A stretch of 64,000 bases of DNA from Punica granatum (taxonomy: Eukaryota; Streptophyta; Magnoliopsida; Myrtales; Lythraceae): the NCBI RefSeq assembly GCF_007655135.1, contig NC_045132.1, positions 15,748,001 through 15,812,000 of the forward strand, read 5' to 3'. This document shows positions 34,657-47,939 of the stretch, piece by piece (the first letter of the stretch is position 1; every line of letters begins with the position of its first letter). The translations under genes were made by a program, and so were the position numbers. The notes under the pieces were generated by a model. The model was not told the origin of the DNA. It searched no databases and saw nothing but the letters and a program-made list of their open reading frames with translations.

Positions 34657-37640
34657 CTTCAAATAAAAGTAAATTATTAAAAGATTGGCTTTGTTAAGGA
34701 ACCAAATGAAATTTAACTTCCCTACATCCCAACTATAAATAATTATATTTATTTGGAGTTGTAATGATTGTATTGTTGAATTATAAGAAAAAGTGAGAAA
34801 AAGTAATGAATAGTTGAGAGAATTTATTATTAAAAATTGAATTGAATGGTAATTAAAATAAAAAAAAATGAAGAAAAAAAGAAAAATAATAATTATGTTG
34901 TTGAATTGAAGATAAATTGAGTTAAAGTATAGTAGAGTAATGAGTATTACTCCAAAACCAAAAACACTGTTGAGTTTGGTTTTAGAGTTGAATAGAGTTT
35001 AGTTTTAATTTTAATTGGTTTGTAATGATTGTGCTGTTAAATTATGAGAAAAAATGTGAAAAAGTAATGAATAGTATGTTCAATGGGCATTAAATATGAC
35101 TTGATTGTGAGATCCTATCAATCATAAACACTATTCCTAAACGTCCATAGTCAAAGTATTATCGTTAACTAAGATGACGATACTACAGTGAGACCAATGT
35201 GGTGGTGATTTATAACTAAGGCTCATAGGTCATGGATGTAGAGACATCAAATCACACCACATGTATGCATTATGAATAATGCATACTGTACTGACCCGCC
35301 ATGAGACTGTTATATGGGTCGTTACGAGATTATCATTAGCAGTTCTTATAATGACTATGATGTAAAGATCCTTTGACTTGAGGTCATCGTTGATTCTGAC
35401 ATGGTATGCTGTATACTTTGATACTGTCAAATGCCAACTATAACAGGATGGTTATAAAGGCTATAATTAGGTATTGCAGCAAAGGAATGTGAGTGACCAA
35501 GATATGATTTGTCTTTCCTTCGATATGGGAGTGATATCTCATTCAGCCCCATGGTAGGTGAAGTCTGAAAGAGTATGTGCATGCCCAAATGAGAGTCAAT
35601 ATAGAGATATTGAGCTCATTTGATCTGACATACTTATGTGGAACCAAGAAACAAGATTAAGCCATACAAAGATGACAACGACCATGCCTTAGGCTCAATT
35701 GAGATATAGAGGACAAATGGACCATACTGCCCAGTAACATAGTCCATAGGTTCATCAAACAATTGATTTTTCGATTACTTAGGTAACAGTAATGCATTGC
35801 TAAATGTCTCAAGTTTTTCGATACTAATTATTGTATGTTGAGACACTAGCATAATAAAAAGAATAGAGCATACCATCAAAAAAAAAAGAAAAAAATAGAG
35901 CATTAGAAAATTGGATATGGTGTAGGCCATGGACAGGCAGATAAATTACTCTGATGATAGAAAACTTTTTAATAATTTCCACGGTTATCACAGAACCTTT
36001 TTTTTAGTAATAACTTGGTGCTAAATGCCTCAAAATGTTGCAATCAACTCAATAATATGAATAACCTTTCACTAATCACTAATCAATCAATTTAATTTTT
36101 TTTTAAAGAACTTGATTTCCCAGCTTTTATTGTAAACATTCAGTTTAAATATTTTAAATTTCTTGCCTTTGGTCTGATTTTCTTTTTCTGTTCAGGTAAG
36201 TATTCATGATTATGCTAATTTATAATAAGAAAATCTAGATATCTCTGAGCCAAGAAAAGAAAAGAAAGAAATTCATGATGTCAAACAAGATGATTAGTAA
36301 ACTATCAAGCTTTAATTTTCTTCAAATTTCGATTCTACAAAGTTACTTCTGGGCGTGAATAATTTTTTACATTAAAAAATAATTACATATAAATGACATA
36401 CAAATATAGTGTCTGATAACATGTTTATGTTTTGTTCAATTGCAAAATGCATGTTGTTAGTTGGAGACTAGAATATATTATTGAAACTTGCGACGGCGAA
36501 AAGGCAAGAGCTCAAAGAGTCCGTTTTAAAGAGTTTGCAAGACAAATTATATATAAACGATGCGGAGGATAATAAAAAAAGGAGCCAGATTTTTTAAATA
36601 GAATTAAATAGGAAATGATAATGAAATAGAATTAAATAAGAAATGATAATGTAGAACTGCTGTATAGGAGTCTCTGCCCAAAATGGTCCTCCTCTTGAAA
36701 CCACTTCCATAGTAATCTTCCCCAAAAACTATTTCCCCAATAATCTTATACAATGTTTTATTTATTTTTAAAGTCCTGGAAACTACACTGTTTTATTTTT
36801 GGTCCCAACTGGATATTTATAAATTGGAACATTAAAAATTTAAAAAAAAAAAGAAAAAAAAACTGGAGCGATGGTGGTCAAATTGGGGTAGGACTATAGG
36901 GGTATAAGAAAACTAAAAAATCTAACTGAATCGTCAAGCCAAATCGAATCTAACTAAAAAATGTTGAAAAAAAATTCTAATACCCACTAAAATCGGTTTA
37001 TTCATTATTTGACACGTAACAATTGCATCCAATTGAGCTGAACTCATTTATTTTAATCTAAATTTTAATATATATTTTAAAAATTTTGGTTAATCTAATA
37101 AAAAAGTGGTGATATTTGATTTAAGTTTTTCTCACAACGTGATTATGGTTTGAATTTATAAATTCGAACCAAATTGAAGCGTATTTCAGGCCAAACAAAT
37201 TGAAACTTTTTCTTTTTGGGCTTGATTATGAGCCCAACCGCAACATGCCCAACCCTAAGCCCACACGACCCCTTTCTTTGTAATTTTATCATTTTTTTTT
37301 GTTTTTTACAATTTTCCATTTTATAGGATGGAAAAGGACTAAAACAAAATAGAGAAAAAGTTTCAGGTACCTTACAAGCAGATGAAAGATAGTATAAGAC
37401 TATTCTGGGAATTATTTTGCGAGGTATTCTAGGAAATATTTTGCGAGGAAGAGTATTATGGGAAATAGTTTAGAAAATAAGACAATTGTGGGAAAAAACT
37501 CGCAATATAGTGACTTTAAATTTGTAAAACACATTGGTCGAATAATGAATGGCTATTGGCCTCTCACACGAATTCCTGAATCAATTTCTTTAGAAGAATC
37601 GATTTCCCTTAGAATGAAATTCTCCATTTTCTAAACCGTA
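34657..37640. other. Repeat-derived intergenic DNA
   Basis: No gene. A pair of related segments (about 34755-34820 and 35019-35083, sharing gtaatgattgt and gaaaaagtaatgaatagt) looks like MITE ends or a direct duplication. The block at about 35085-35870 has the even texture of a retrotransposon untranslated region, but no domain can be read. The remainder is AT-rich. Confidence 0.35.
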
Positions 37641-37859
37641 GCAACGGGCGGCGAGTTTAGACTAATCACATTAAAACAAAGTTTATGAACCTACACGAAT
37701 CAGAATACTTTATTTGCACATCTAGCAAGGAAGAAATACACGCAGATTGCAGAACCACACGGTCAATAAGTACAACTTCTTCGTTCCATTAGTTGGATTC
37801 ACATCACATCTAGAGAAGCATAATCGACAGACATGAAACAGACTGATTCAATGGCCGGG

Positions 37860-38257
37860 AGGTTATCACGCTGAGTCCTCCGTGGCTCATATAGAAAAAC
37901 TCACTGACTATAGTCTAAACTAAGCACTAAGATCTGACCCAACTCACCTTGAATTCAGAGTATCCAACGATTATACATCAGAATATACATATGTTTTTCT
38001 ACAATGTCTTACGGATCATCACGTAACAGCTCATGGATTCTCAGCAACAGAGGATTCTAATACACTGCCCGTCTATGGTGTTGCTAAAAGCACTTAATTC
38101 GATGAATTTTGTGCTTTTAGTAGAATTACATAGACAAACCATTCAATCATAGAATAGCACACAAGGTTTACATAAACCGGAGAATATCCAAATGACATGT
38201 ACGTGTATGGCAAACCATAAGGACTCTTACTGAAGCAGCACTGCAGCACCTCAATAT
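37860..38257. repeat. USP4 3' flank, homologous to the USP2 and USP3 flanks
   Basis: The sequence agtatccaacgattatacat, gatcatcacgtaacagctca and cagaggattctaatacactg matches the other two flanks and carries the empty LTR site (tcaatcatagaatagcacac). Confidence 0.75.
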
Positions 38258-39649
38258 TTAGATCTTCGGCCTCTTGACAATCATCACCGTGCAATGAGCA
38301 TGATGAGCACAATAATCGCTCACACTGCCCAATACCGCCCTGCAAAATATTTTGCATTTTCAGGACAGCTACATGGAGTACGAACTTAACATAACGAATC
38401 TAAAACAGGTGTTAATTCTCCTGTCTGCAATGCATGTAATCTAGAACAGCGATCGATGGAGTATCCGGGAAAGGCTGCATTCAAGGACAATCCGATATTC
38501 CATGGTAAACCGAAAATGAAGATGTACCTTTTTATGGCACCATAACCATGACTACCAACAACAAGGATCGATGCATGGTGCCTTTCCACGGCCTCACAGA
38601 GAACATTCCTCGCATCACCTTCCACAACTTCAAATTTCACATCTTGAATCTGAAGAACATACTAACTGATAAGACTCCCGACAAAAATTTGTCTGCAGGA
38701 AGCTGAAAAAGTCCCTATGATGTTTATGAAGACAGCCTGACAGGAGGCTGAAGTATACTATAACTTTAAAGTAAGATTTCATACGTCCTTCACCAATGGT
38801 TGCTTAAAAATCCACAGTTTTCTTTTCTATATAAAACCAAGTTACTGGCAATGCCCTTTTCTTCTCCGGAATCAGAAGGGAATGAACTTTTCGCCAAGAA
38901 ATTCTCCAATTATTGCTTCCAAATCTACAATTTCCATCTCGTAACCATCGAGCATACCGTGTCCGGTGCATATTTCATCCATATACGCCTCATCCAATCT
39001 CAATACAGAACAGACCAATACAAGGAAATTTCAAATTGCTTATTCTTCTGAGAAAATAGCTATATTGTTCATTCAAAAGACGACGAGAAAGAATAACAAT
39101 CACAAGGAGGCAACATGTCAAAAGCCAGACGATTACTCAAATGCGGGTATGAACGGATATCGTACCGATTTGCGAGAACAAATATGCTTAGCCTTCTCTG
39201 AAACTCTCGCTGCTATCGTCTTCAAATCCGCCTCTATATACGTAATCACCTCCGCGGCAGCTGCAGCAACTCAATCGCCAAAACAGCCCAATCAAACAAA
39301 TCACAAAATTTGCTAACAGCTGCAACAGAGTCTCATCGAACTCTTCTCCACCAGTTCAATCAACGCAATCGAAGACTAAACTACGGGGTGACAGCAGCTG
39401 GAATCATTTTAAGCCGTGATTGGGGGGGAGGGAGGGGGAAAATGAAACAGCTTGCTTACCGGGTCCGGCGAGGCCAGCGGCGGTGGAGGGGGAAGGTTTG
39501 GCGTGGACGACCACGAGCTTGAAGGGTGGATTGGAGGAGAAAGGGGCGAAGAAGCGGTCGATCGTCCAGTCGAGGGCGTACATGCTGTGATCGCTCTCGT
39601 CGATGCCCACCACCATCACCGGCTTCTCCAAGCCGGTCGCCGCCGCCAT
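38258..39649 (-). CDS. Universal stress protein 4
   Basis: Four exons on the minus strand: 39649-39460, 39269-39166, 38649-38528 and 38339-38258, all GT-AG, giving 165 codons. The protein starts MAAATGLEKPVMVVGIDESD, with three more residues at the N-terminus than USP2 and USP3. The ATP loop is VGSHGYGAIKRAVLGSVS. The C-terminus is shorter (KRPKI), because its stop falls earlier than in the other copies. No lesion is visible. Exon 2 and exon 3 lengths (104 and 122 bp) equal those of USP2 and USP3, showing recent common origin. Confidence 0.92.
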
Positions 39650-39751
39650 TAAAGCTGAGCTTCGAGGTCGTTAGTCCTGGAAGTGGAATGGCTATGGCAG
39701 CAGAAGACTGAGGATCGTATCTTTGGGTGGTTGAAGTTTGACAGCAATCGA

Positions 39752-39759
39752 GAAGCTTC
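39752..39759. promoter_or_regulatory. Conserved GAAGCTTC palindrome near the USP4 core promoter
   Basis: Same palindrome and TATA spacing (9 bp) as in USP2 and USP3. Confidence 0.4.
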
Positions 39760-39768
39760 GACGGGGAA

Positions 39769-39775
39769 ATTTATA
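39769..39775 (-). promoter_or_regulatory. TATA box of USP4
   Basis: TATAAAT on the minus strand, 120 bp upstream of the ATG. Confidence 0.6.
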
Positions 39776-39861
39776 CAGCGAGAGGAGGAAGAGAATTGGA
39801 TGCTATGTGCGGAAGCTACGAGAGAGTAGAGGAAGAGAACTGAGGAAAGACTGCTGGAAGG

Positions 39862-40067
39862 AAAACAGCGGCTCTGAGCAAAGTTCGTTGGTTCAAACGG
39901 TTATGCTTATTAAGTAAATTAAGGTTTGGAGTTCAAGTTTTTATAAATATAAACGATCCGTTCTAGGAAAATTTTATCGTTTAATTAATTGATTTAGTTC
40001 GACTAAATTAGTCGAGGTTCAATTGAGTTAGTATATCGGTATTCATATCAAAAAAACAACGGCTCTG
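39862..40067 (+). mobile_element. SINE inserted in the USP4 promoter
   Basis: A 15-bp duplication with one mismatch (aaaacagcggctctg at 39862-39876 and aaaacaacggctctg at 40053-40067) flanks a 176-bp insert with an A-run at its right end. The insert shares the layout of the other copies of this SINE family (42277-42461, 47940-48127, 51360-51495): a ttggttcaaa start and a ttcgactaaattagtcgagg-type 3' part. The USP3 promoter has the uninterrupted site (aacagcggctctgttccggg). Confidence 0.75.
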
Positions 40068-40799
40068 TTTCGGAAGAGAAAGAAGAAAACAAACAGCTGT
40101 GGAATCTCTGTACTATTTTACGCTGGAGTCTATTCTAACAAAATTCTAAATATTCAATCCCGAAAATATCCATTAAAGAATAAAATAAATTAAAATACGT
40201 GAGCAGTTAAATTCGGAGTAAAATTGCAAGTTCATATTATAATTATCCCCACTTTTTTTCTCTCGATTCCACAATTTTCTCCTCCTCTCTCGTCGCCAAT
40301 CCAATAATTTACTATTTTTTATTTATATTAAAACCATAGAATTCACCATATATGATCTAATATTAAAATAATTTATTAATATCTTAAAAATATGATAATT
40401 TACCAAAAAAGATAATTGATAATAATTGAAAAATATTTTTATAATAATATACTTAGATTTATTATATAAATTTTGAAACTGAAATCATTTCTATTGTGCT
40501 CATAGCGCGGATTACATTCTTATGGATAATTACGTGTATGTAAGAAAGTCAAAGTCGGAGGAGAAGCGTCGTGAGGTTTCTTCGACATTGACGCGATTAA
40601 ACTACTTACTTGTCGGGTTGAAGATCTCTTATTATATTAATCAATTAATAATTAATATTAATACAGCTGCTGGGGCTGGCATAGTAATCGCCTCATTAGA
40701 AGGCCACATCCACTGCCATATCTTCTAGCTGCGAGAATACTTGACAAGTAATTAACCCGAACACGAGGCATTGCTCATCGGCCTACGCAGCTAATATAC
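40068..40799. other. AT-rich intergenic DNA
   Basis: No gene. The frame at 40522-40728 has no recognisable similarity. Confidence 0.3.
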
Positions 40800-41605
40800 A
40801 GTTAACTGGGGACTCAGAGTTGGTGTCAGCTTCCTACCGGGGAATATAGGTGCACAAGTCCTTCTCTCATTACGCCGTGGCTGCCCAGTTGATAGACGTA
40901 TTTGAGAGAGTACAAATTCATCACGTCGGTCGGGGGAAAAATTCCGAGGCCAATGAGTGGACTGGCCAATCAAAGAAGGGCAAAGGAAATTTTTGCAGGG
41001 CAAAGGCTCGAGCTACCTATTCTTCATGTTCGAGTATAAGGGTGGCAACAGTCTCCGTTGAAGTCGATTCAACCGATTGGTGGTTCCAGCTGATCCAATA
41101 CTTGCAAGACCCTAACATCAAAGTGAGTCGGCTGATCTGAGTAATGGCCTTAAACTATATTTTAATTGATGACGTGTTGTACAAACGCGGCGGGGATGGC
41201 CTGCTGCTAAGGTGTATAGGCAAGGAGGAGGCCATGCGAGTGATGGCCGAGGTTCATGAATGGATTTGAGGTGCACATCAAGCTGGAATCATGATGTTAT
41301 GGCTCATCCGTTAATGACATGTTGTACAAATGCGGCGGGATGGCCTGCTGCTAAGGTGTATAGGCAAGGAGGAGGCAATGAGAGTGATGGCCGAGGTTCA
41401 TGAATGGAGTTGTGGCGCGCATCAAGCCGGAATCAAGATCCGATCGCTGATCCAAAGACACGGCTACTATTGGCCGACAATCCTAAAGGATTGCATCGAC
41501 TATGCAAAGGGATGCAAGCCTTGTCAAGCCCACGTACTTGTACACCAATTTGCTTCATTGGAATTGCACCCAATCGTCAAGCCACGGCCGTTTCAGGGTT
41601 GAGCC
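40800..41605 (+). mobile_element. Ty3/gypsy pol remnant (RNase H end to integrase zinc-binding domain)
   Basis: The plus strand reads QLTGDSELVSASYRG, then FERVQIHHVGRGKNSEANEW, the end of gypsy RNase H. After a gap comes LLLRCIGKEEAMRVMAEVHE, then QRHGYYWPTILKDCIDYAKG and CKPCQAH, the H2C2 zinc-binding domain of integrase. Stops and frame changes break it. A piece of about 145 bp is tandemly duplicated (about 41167-41311 and from 41312). No LTRs were found. Confidence 0.8.
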
Positions 41606-41656
41606 ACAGGCACCATTTCTCCTCCTCGGAATAAAAAAAGAAGAAGAAAATAAATA

Positions 41657-41715
41657 CCACAATCATGCGTGGCGCCGTCCATATCCCAAGAACCGTTATG
41701 CAGCAACCTCTGTTC
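41657..41715 (+). repeat. Partial copy of the NLA promoter / 5' UTR
   Basis: The 47 bases at 41669-41715 match 53584-53630, just downstream of the NLA TATA box, at 43 positions, and weaker similarity extends about 12 bp to the left. Downstream there is no trace of the NLA coding exon. Confidence 0.6.
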
Positions 41716-41759
41716 GTTTTTACAGTTATCTTTCAACCTTTTTAATACTATTACTGTAA

Positions 41760-42276
41760 TTCCTTATTAATGATAAACATGTGATAGACTTCGTAACAAT
41801 ATGAATGAGTTTAGGTTATATTATTTCATTTTAGATTTCGTAAGTATGGGCTGGACTCTATGAGCTCCAGAGTTTCACTGTCCAGGACTTTGACTTGATC
41901 TTTGATTAGGCCCTATAACAAAAGAAGTGAAAACGAAAATCATCTTCTTCTTTTTTATAGGTAAAAACGAAAATCATCTTGTCTTATGTGAAACCGGCTA
42001 AACTAACAATAACAAAAGTTCATGGATATATATATGCACAAATAAAAAAAATGACATACAGCGTCTTTTTAGAGGAGAAATAAAGTCGGACAGGAAAGAA
42101 TCAATAGAAGTTTATCGAAATCATGGAAAAAATAGTGGTAAATTTTTAAAAAGACAAAAAAAAGGAAAAGGAAAACAAAAATAGCCACAGTGCGGCATCA
42201 AAAGAAACAAAGAAGGATTCAGAAAGGATCCAACATTTGACCCACAAATATAGAATTAATGAATCAATTAAATTGG
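41760..42276. other. Intergenic, nothing recognised
   Basis: AT-rich DNA without recognisable content. Confidence 0.3.
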
Positions 42277-42461
42277 CCTGGTTCAAATAATTTGAGGTTA
42301 GTTCTTCTTAAAAAAAAGATTTTGGATTCGAATCTTATTAATAGATCAGAAAATTTATGCTTCAAGAGCTTTACTCATTAGTCGATCGATTCAACTCGAA
42401 CGGAATTAGTTGGGTCTAATTGTATTTCCGGATAGTAGGGTATATCCAAAAAAAAAAAAAA
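42277..42461 (+). mobile_element. SINE-like copy
   Basis: Contains a B-box-like ggattcgaatctt, then gagctttactcattagtcga and gattcaactcga blocks shared with 47940 and 51360, and ends in a long A-run. Confidence 0.55.
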
Positions 42462-45400
42462 GTAAGAGTGTGAAAAATCTTGGAAATAAAAGAAAGGGAG
42501 GGAAAAAAAAGAAAGAGAGAAAAGGTGGAAAACAAAAATATTGCCACATATGACAACCATATAAAAATGGAAAGTTAAATAAAGTGAAAAGGGCTGGCGC
42601 AGGTGGAACCTATTCAGCGAACTGATTATCTAGTCCTGCCCGTCTTGGACGTTTGACCGAGTCTATTTTGGAAGTGATTTTGATGTCAAAACCATGGTTA
42701 GATCGGTGAGAAGGCGCATAGATCAGCACTCGCCTCGGCCAATCGGCGCTAGACAAAAGCCTACCGGCTCTCCCTCATAGCTGCTGGTTGCAGTTCTGGC
42801 CAAGCTTATCGTACCTTAGAACCCAAAATATTGCTCGTCTTTGCTCAGAATGCCAAGTTAGGTAGAATGAACTATTCATGTGCTCCGGGTTTTCTCATAT
42901 GCTCGGAAATTTGCAGTTGCACCTTGTCGCTGCTCATTTTGCATGTTCAGTTTCTTTCTTTCTCTGTGCCCCTGAAATTGATTGTGTGGTTGTCTACTGA
43001 TTTAAGTATATGTATTTTTTTAGACCATAGATATCCTCGATTGATCAATTGATTAACATTAATTTCGTTCGGGTTAGAGCTTTGCCCCTGACCATAAGAA
43101 AAATTAAGAAGATTTTCAAATCATAATAAAGTCCGCCTATGGAGAAGAGAAGCTCAATTTACGGTTGAGGCCCATCGTCATGATTGCTAATATATTGTAG
43201 TAAGCTGAGACTGTCCTTGGGATGTGATATTTTCCACGGGCTGTTGGTTTTGTCTTGGAGAGCTAAAGAAACATGTTTTGCCCTCTTTTTTCATGGCCTT
43301 GTAATGGTCAGGTTTGTGGTCAGTCATATGGCCATGAAGATGAATGGGCAGGTTCATCAGCCCGAGAGTGAAAGGAAGTTGGTCCGATGGCGGCGATCTC
43401 ATGTGATGTGGATGGATCAACTTCAAGCTTAGTATATAGATGTTGGCGTGTCTCGTGAAAATCCAAGGTTTAGAAGAGCAAGGGGTATGATTTGGGATGA
43501 GGATCGGAGAGCCAATGGATTCTAGGGATTAGGAATAGTACGTTGTGCGGGATGAGCACGCACGATATCTTGAATTATTTGCATCCTCTCTTGGTCGACT
43601 CTGATTTGGTACGGAGGCTCTTCGTAGGATGGAATTCTTGTGGGTTCCACACATCACCGTGTTGGTTGATTCAATCCGATAGATGCTTGCCATAGAGAGT
43701 GGACCATATTGAAGGGCTCCGCATCTATTAAAGGGCAATTCTTACGTGGATTTGTTGTTATATAGTGTAGTTCTGTAACTATATATTTTTTTCGATTATA
43801 AAAAGGTTAATGGGTCTATTATAATCAAATGGAATTTTTAATAGTTAATAAAAAGACACAATTAATAGTCTCATAATGAGTATCGAATCTAAAACATCTT
43901 AATTAGCGTGCGAAAGTGTATGTCATTGCACTAAAACTAGTTAGTATTTTTGCGCTTTTAGTGGTGCTAGCTGATTGGTCGGAACACTTCTTGGGAATTT
44001 CCTAACTATTGAAACTTAGGAGAGGTATTGTTTGTAAGTATACTACGTGGTACTTTGTAATCAGAAACAAAAAAAAATTCCATTTTTATCGATAGAAGAT
44101 ATTTTGTGATATTTCTAAAATTCAAGAAAAATTGGTGATTTTTATTTATTTGTGTCACTGCCACGTGATAAAACCTTATATATGCTATATGTGGAAGGCT
44201 TTATCGGACTTTTGGAACATCTAGGAAATGCTATGTCATCTTCCATTCCACTAGGAAATGCTATGATATATTTTCGCTCCATCGAGCCATTCAAAGAATC
44301 AATGATGTCTCTCTTTCCTAGTGCGTAATCATGGCAACTAAGATGTGAGCCATATCCGACGAATCTCCGGATCCAATCTTTAAACAGTAAACGAAATATT
44401 ATGGTCAAATATATCACAAAAAGAAATGACTTTTTTAAAAAAAAATTATAATTATAATAACGTATTAACGTGGGGATGCAATTAATACAGGCCTGAAGGT
44501 GCACGTCCACTATCGTCACAATCGCTAGTATAATATTTAACCATATTAAGCAGCAATATTAAAAATGCTGCCCCCAGGTTTTAAATATACATCCAGGCCA
44601 AATCCTGCTACCACGGTAATAATGACAATTATTCGTGACGGACTACTTGACGAAACGAATTTCGGAAATGTACGTCCAGTGAAATCACAATGAAACCGAA
44701 ATTTTGAATGAAATGCAGTTTACTTATAACTTCCACTGTTTCTCAAAGGAATTCGGAAATCTGATCAATATTCTCATCACAACACGATTTCGAAGAAATC
44801 AACGTGGCACCATGATACCCCAATCTTTTTGCAGCTGGTAAATAAAGATAAACATACTATCTAGAATATAGTAAGACACACATGGGCCACTCATCGAGTT
44901 AGGATAACTTAAGATTAGGAGATATCAAGCACTTGTAATGCCCCGATATATATGCAATGTAATTTTGTTACATCGAATGAGGATAAGTCTATATATATAT
45001 ATATATAGGATTCCTGTTCACATTAATTCTAGCTTTTTGTTTGTGAAAATACTATATGTAAAATTCCATTGAACCTGCAACTCAATTGTCTAATAAACCA
45101 AAAGTTTGTACAATTGTAAAGACAATCTATTACATATCTGGGATCTTCCTGTATGATTTTTTAAAGAGTTAGCTAGCAACTTGCCCTAAAGAAATAAATT
45201 TAGCACATATCGAACAGAAAAAAGAAAATAAAAGAAAACAATAAAAATGTGAAAAGTAATTCTCAATAAGACCATGAATATTATCAATCTATTAGCTTAG
45301 GTTAATTCCATTTGAGGGTTAACTATGAAAATAAAATATAAAAATAAAATAAAAAACAGAGATTTATTGTGAAACAATCGTCTTCCTTTCGGGAATTTAC

Positions 45401-45588
45401 TCATTCTTTCCTGGGATTATTACTCAAAAATATAGTGCTCATAGAGGTGGTGACATGAATATGATGATTATTTTTATCTGGTAATGAATATTCTGTCTTG
45501 TTCTTTTCTCCATTTGTTTCTTCTCCTAAAAATCTATATGCCGCCCACTACTATGTTATGCCAAAAAGATGAAATATACACATATACA

Positions 45589-45635
<47 letters not shown>

Positions 45636-47939
45636 TTTTGGTGTTCATAAGTATGTTGAGTGCCTGGTCTATGTAATAATTCTACACTTTACTTTTTATT
45701 ATTATTATTTCTCAGGACAAGTGGATATATTAATGTCAAGCTGACAATAAACTTTTGGCGGTGGTTGGTAGTCCGGATTAGAACGAGGATAGAATATATA
45801 AAATCTTAACCTGATGTTTGGTGGCAAAGAGATCGGGATTGGGTTTGGGATAGGTCGAAGTATAACATTAAGTAACTAATCACAAATGGAGGATGTGAGT
45901 TAAACCCGAATTGAGATATGATTATTAATGATATGATGGAAATCCCTCTAACTCTTTTTCTAATTTCGAAATATGCCACCAAACCCAGAGAAGAATAGAG
46001 GCACGGTGGTGGCCCGATTATAGCCATCACCGCGCGCCTCGGTGAGGTTGTCGGCAATCCTAGAGGACGCCGCGACCTCAACTGGGCGGTGGTGGCCGAA
46101 ATTAGGCCTCCGTTGCTGCCAAAACCTCCTCTCACTTAAGAGAGAGAGAGAGAGAGAAGAGGCAGAATGGCATCCAACCACCACCGAGCCAATTGAGGTT
46201 ACCCCTCTCTCCTTTCGAAGATAGAAAGAGCTGGGGCAAATTCTATGACGGTGGTGTCTCGGTTCCAGTTGCCGTCGCCCAGGCGTGATTGTAGGGGTGG
46301 TGGCGGCTAGAATTGGGACAAAGTGTGGTTTGATTGTGCTCCTCTTTTAAAAAAAAAATTCAAAAAATATTTTTATTTTAGAAAATTTTCTAAAAATGAT
46401 AATATAAGGGCACATTTGTCATTCGGTCTCATATTCCAATCCCAAACGTAAATATATCCCAAACACTAGATTGGGACATTAAATATCAATAGAATTCATC
46501 ATGATTCTTATTATTAACCTGACTTCCAAAGATACCCTTTGTGTTCATGTGAAAGTTGAAAGAACGGTTAAAATATTTTGCTTAGCAGCAAAAGAGAGAA
46601 GCATCTTTTATAGCAAAAGATTAATTAATTATTAATTGTGAGGATTTTTAACTTAGGTTATGTATATATATCAGTCAAATCACGCACCAAATGATAACTT
46701 TTTTCTTTCTCGATATGGGGACATTGAGATTAACATGAGCGCACTATGAAGAATCTACGTTATAATCTTCGGCAGTCGAAAGATCATCATGGTCGGCCTT
46801 TTGCTCGACATACATGTGCCACCAGCCCAACAAATGCAAAACAGACGAAGCCAAATAGAATCTTCATTCGAAAAGCGACAGAAAATTAATAAATTAATTA
46901 CAAAAGAGAAAAACAAAAGCGCGTAGAGAGTGTAGTTGAGAATTAGAAAGTATATGAGTTTGGAATTCCCCGAAAACGTTTTATAATCAGGGCAAGTTGA
47001 TGCTTGTGCATGCTATGTGTACGCTGTTGTTTGGAATGGTAGGAAAGGTAGGAAGGGTAGGAACAATAAAAAAAAATAGTCATAATTAATAAACTGAGAA
47101 TATCTCGATTTATCCTAATGAAATACGATTGCTTATGTCCATCAAACGTGGATGCAAACTTGATCCCACTCCATTCATGCCAAAACGAAACTTGGTGCCT
47201 GGAAATTTTATTAATGTTCCATGTGATTGGTGAAATTTGGAAATTATGTTTGGATTGGATCGATCAACACGGCATAGCAACATTAAGAAAACGACAGTGG
47301 ACCGTCCACATATGAGAATTCAGTTTGTCATTTGCAACTGCGAGCACTATCCAAAAAGTATGTCGAGGTATATCATCCATCTATCGACTCTTAGCCAGGC
47401 TAGCTAAGAATATTTTCCCCACATTGTATTAGGAAAGTTAGAAAAATTAGAGGTCATGATGGATGCCAAATATCAGAGTTCACACGTATGACCCTATACA
47501 TATATATTAGAGTATCAACAATCAATTTATATAGCTGGCCAGAGTTTGACATCTCGATCTTGGTTTCTTTTGAGTTCGTATTTCTTGAGATAAACATACC
47601 ATCAATATCAATATCAATGGAAATTTTCAAACCTTCTTTTTTTTCGGTAGCTAAATTTTCAAACATTTTGAATTGATATTATCGCAAGCTTTTAATAAAC
47701 GGAACGAAATGAGCATAGAATTATTTTTCTTTTCTTCTTTCTTTTGGCTGAAAAGTAACAATTTTTTGCAAACATGGATTTTCCTAAAAAGATCATGGGA
47801 GCATGCTGAAAACAGCAAACAAGGTCATATGGATTCGAGGTTCATCAGCTAACGACTAATCTATTACTCATTTAATGCTAGATATAGAAAGGGCGAAAAC
47901 ATTCGCCTAAAAAAGGAAAAGAAAACCAATGTGTTCTGA
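42462..47939. other. Gene-poor intergenic DNA
   Basis: No gene recognised. The GC-richer patch at 45950-46330 has short frames on both strands and looks like part of a repeat: gggattgggtttgggat near 45836 and attccaatcccaaacg near 46433 form a loose inverted pair. A SINE-like minus-strand segment lies near 43786-43945. The rest is AT-rich. Confidence 0.3.
45584..45635. repeat. (CATA)n and (TA)n microsatellites
   Basis: Compound tract of CATA units followed by TA units. Confidence 0.9.
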
